Positions 62,208-64,000 of a DNA stretch of 64,000 nucleotides are shown here, in pieces (the stretch's first letter is position 1; the number at the start of each line of letters is the position of its first letter). A program made the position numbers and the translations under genes. Source of the stretch: Aquisalinus luteolus. GTDB taxonomy: Bacteria; Pseudomonadota; Alphaproteobacteria; Caulobacterales; Parvularculaceae. The stretch lies in NCBI RefSeq assembly GCF_009712425.2, contig NZ_VCJR02000002.1:434001-498000 (forward strand), given 5' to 3'. Under the pieces are notes generated by a model. That model was not told where the DNA came from and made no database searches. It saw only the letters and a list, made by a program, of their open reading frames with translations.

Positions 62208-64000
62208 CTATCTCAGCGGATCAGGACGGCGGGAAAACTCTTCGTATAGGGACGATGAGCGCTTTTCTTCCTCGCGCGGCTTTTCGCGGCCCGGCCATTC
62301 GGATTTGCGATCATACAGCTCGTTGACGAGATAGTCCCGGCGGTGGCCCCCATTGGTGCCGGAGCCGTTACCATTGCCGTTTCCGTTACCATTGCCGGCC
62401 TTTTTAGGCTGGCGCGAGAAGACCTTGTCCGTCGCTTCCAGGATGGCGCGCAGTTCGGACTGGGTCGTCTCGAAATTGCGGGCGAGTGTCGAGGCGCGGG
62501 TGCGCAGCTCTTCCATTTCCTCGCGCAGGCTTTCCTCCTCGCGGGCCTTGCGGCTGGCATCCTCGCCGGCGCGGGTGTCGCGCAGCACGCCCTTCAGCGT
62601 CTGCAGCGTGCCCATCAGCGTCGACGGCGACACGATCCAGACGCGGGCACGGAAGGAATCGCGGATCAGGTCGGGGAAGCGGGCATGCAGCGTCGTGTAG
62701 ATCGACTCCGTCGGCACGAACATCAGCGCGGAATCCGCCGTCTCGCCAGGGATGATGAAGCGCTCTGCGACATCGATGATGTGGCGCAGCACGGCGCGGC
62801 GGAAGGAATCCTCCGCCCCGCGGGCCTGGTGCATGTCGCGCTGGACCTCGTCGCGGGAGGGCAGGGCATTATAGGCATCGAGCGGGAATTTCGTATCGAC
62901 GACGATCGTGCCCGGCGGATGCGGCAGGCGGATGATGCAGTCGGCGCGGTGATTGTTCGACAGAAGCGGCTTGAACTCGTAGCTGTCAGGCGGCAGCGAC
63001 GAACGCACAACGTCAGACAACTGAACATCCGACATCATGTCGAGGCGGGTGTTTTCGGAGATCGACTTTTCCATCTCGCCGAGGCGGGCGGTGAACTGGT
63101 CGATCCGGTCGCCGATATTGCGCACCTCGCCATAGACATGGGAGACGGTGCCGAGACGATCATCGAGGATCTGGGTGATCGCGCGGATGCGCTGACCCTG
63201 GTTTTCCAGCGTCGACTGCAGCATGTTCACCTGGCGGGTGAACTCGTTCAGCATCGGCGCGACACTGTTGTCGCCATCGACCGGTGCCTCGAAACGCACT
63301 TCGGTCAGTTTCGTCAGCTTGCGGTCCAGCGCATCGACGACGATGTCGAAGCGGTTGTTCTGGTCCGCTTTCATCGAGGAAATCTGGCGGCTGATCTCGT
63401 CACGCAGGATGTCGAGGCGCTCTGCCTGAAGCCGCTCCAGCCGGTTGAAATCCTCGCGCAGAACCGTCGGCGCGATATAGGAGCGCGGGCGATAGTCGCT
63501 GTCATGGGCATCACGGCCATCATCGTCGCGATGGGCGCGGCTTTCGCTCGCAGACATGAAGCGCATCTCGCCGCTCTGCTGTTCGCGCGTCTCTTCGCGT
63601 AAGTCTTCTCTGGGCGGTTCCATGGCGGCGTGCTGCTCCTGCGCAAGCTCGTCAGGCGGCTGCTCGGTGTCACCGGCGGCGGCCATTACCGGAGCGGCTT
63701 GCGTTTTAGACGCTTCAAGCGGCGGTTCCTTGCGCACATTGTCAGGGCGGCTTTTGTCTGCCTTGGGCTTGGAGAAGCTCATCGGCCCTTTCTGGCGGGC
63801 GGCAAAGGCATAGCGCACGGCTTCCTCGCCGGCGTCGTAATCGGGCTCTGCCTGTTTGCCCACAGCGTCCGCCGGGGCTTGTTCTGATTTTTTCATGAGC
63901 GGGATGACATTTTCATTATCCGCAGCAGGGGCGGGTTCTTGTGGCTCAGGCTTGTCTGTAATCTCTTGAAGAACGGGCTCCTCGATTTCCGGTTCCGCCT
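62208..64000 (-). CDS. RmuC-family protein, second paralogue (truncated at window edge)
   Basis: The RmuC domain (TRLDMMSDVQLSDVVRSSLPP, PPGTIVVDTKFPLDAYNALPS, LMFVPTESIYTTLHARFP) lies in the C-terminal half. The frame has a possible ATG at 63896, but there is no ribosome-binding site there and the frame stays open to base 64000, reading acidic, proline-rich residues (EPEIEEPVLQEITDKPEPQ). The true start probably lies beyond the window. A (Gly-Asn) repeat occurs near the C-terminus. It is only distantly similar to the neighbouring RmuC. Confidence 0.82.
   Translation of the reverse strand, partial: AEPEIEEPVLQEITDKPEPQEPAPAADNENVIPLMKKSEQAPADAVGKQAEPDYDAGEEAVRYAFAARQKGPMSFSKPKADKSRPDNVRKEPPLEASKTQAAPVMAAAGDTEQPPDELAQEQHAAMEPPREDLREETREQQSGEMRFMSASESRAHRDDDGRDAHDSDYRPRSYIAPTVLREDFNRLERLQAERLDILRDEISRQISSMKADQNNRFDIVVDALDRKLTKLTEVRFEAPVDGDNSVAPMLNEFTRQVNMLQSTLENQGQRIRAITQILDDRLGTVSHVYGEVRNIGDRIDQFTARLGEMEKSISENTRLDMMSDVQLSDVVRSSLPPDSYEFKPLLSNNHRADCIIRLPHPPGTIVVDTKFPLDAYNALPSRDEVQRDMHQARGAEDSFRRAVLRHIIDVAERFIIPGETADSALMFVPTESIYTTLHARFPDLIRDSFRARVWIVSPSTLMGTLQTLKGVLRDTRAGEDASRKAREEESLREEMEELRTRASTLARNFETTQSELRAILEATDKVFSRQPKKAGNGNGNGNGNGSGTNGGHRRDYLVNELYDRKSEWPGREKPREEEKRSSSLYEEFSRRPDPLR
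62367..62396. repeat. Short tandem repeat encoding Gly-Asn units in the second RmuC gene
   Basis: GTTACCATTGCC occurs twice (62367-62378 and 62385-62396), separated by GTTTCC. On the coding strand this gives five consecutive Gly-Asn pairs. Such repeats can vary in length between strains. Confidence 0.8.

Overview
This window looks like chromosomal DNA of a GC-rich alphaproteobacterium. The clues are gene content and order: ihfB-lapA-trpF-trpB and trpA-accD-folC blocks, ubiE-ubiB-coaBC, fabA-fabB, a BigR-type sulfide regulon, and a full TTAA-N7-TTAA site like those bound by CtrA. A CtrA-using lineage (for example Caulobacterales, Maricaulales/Hyphomonadaceae or Rhodobacterales) fits best, but the genus cannot be fixed from the sequence alone. 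Coding density is high and no gene-free stretch exceeds about 300 bases; the longest, 34099-34370, holds a terminator, a hairpin and a tiny ORF. I found no rRNA, tRNA, CRISPR array, insertion sequence or phage gene.

Layout. 1-9700: end of a membrane protein, a succinate-semialdehyde-type dehydrogenase, fabB-fabA, a membrane patatin-like protein, an SH3 protein, a 2-hydroxyacid dehydrogenase relative and two YceI-like exported proteins. 9705-14167: kynureninase-like gene and tryptophan 2,3-dioxygenase, moeB-like E1 gene, dut and an exported GH5 glycosidase. 14242-24069: a minus-strand block with folC, accD, trpA, then TauE/SafE, rhodanese, BigR, a divergent persulfide dioxygenase, a small exported protein and a BLUF photoreceptor, then trpB, trpF, lapA-like and ihfB. 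The sulfide genes therefore sit inside what is commonly one trp block. 24267-34098: ubiE, ubiB, coaBC, an orphan flavin-dependent halogenase, an HEXXH protein, an alpha/beta hydrolase and oppB-oppC.

34099-47817 is the most accessory-looking part. It has a small transcript-like element with an extended Shine-Dalgarno sequence, a P450, an ArsR/membrane-protein pair, oppA, LytTR/DUF2306, a TonB_C-like protein, and two consecutive regulator-SRPBCC-DUF4287 cassettes with VOC and DUF1428 genes. 47814-64000 is mostly housekeeping and envelope: an RHH protein, acnA, DUF1223, mscL, two exported proteins, lepA, a Rieske oxygenase, two tandem GT87-type transferases next to a GtrB/DPM1-like GT2, and two convergent RmuC-family genes, the second running off the window.

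A recurring theme is regulation of regulators. BigR, an SdpR-like ArsR protein and a TetR protein each have promoter elements ending only 6-7 bases before their start codons and no clear ribosome-binding site, so all three look leaderless; a fourth (ArsR at 44881) is similar but its promoter is less clear. In each case a palindrome that could be the protein's own operator overlaps the promoter or start.
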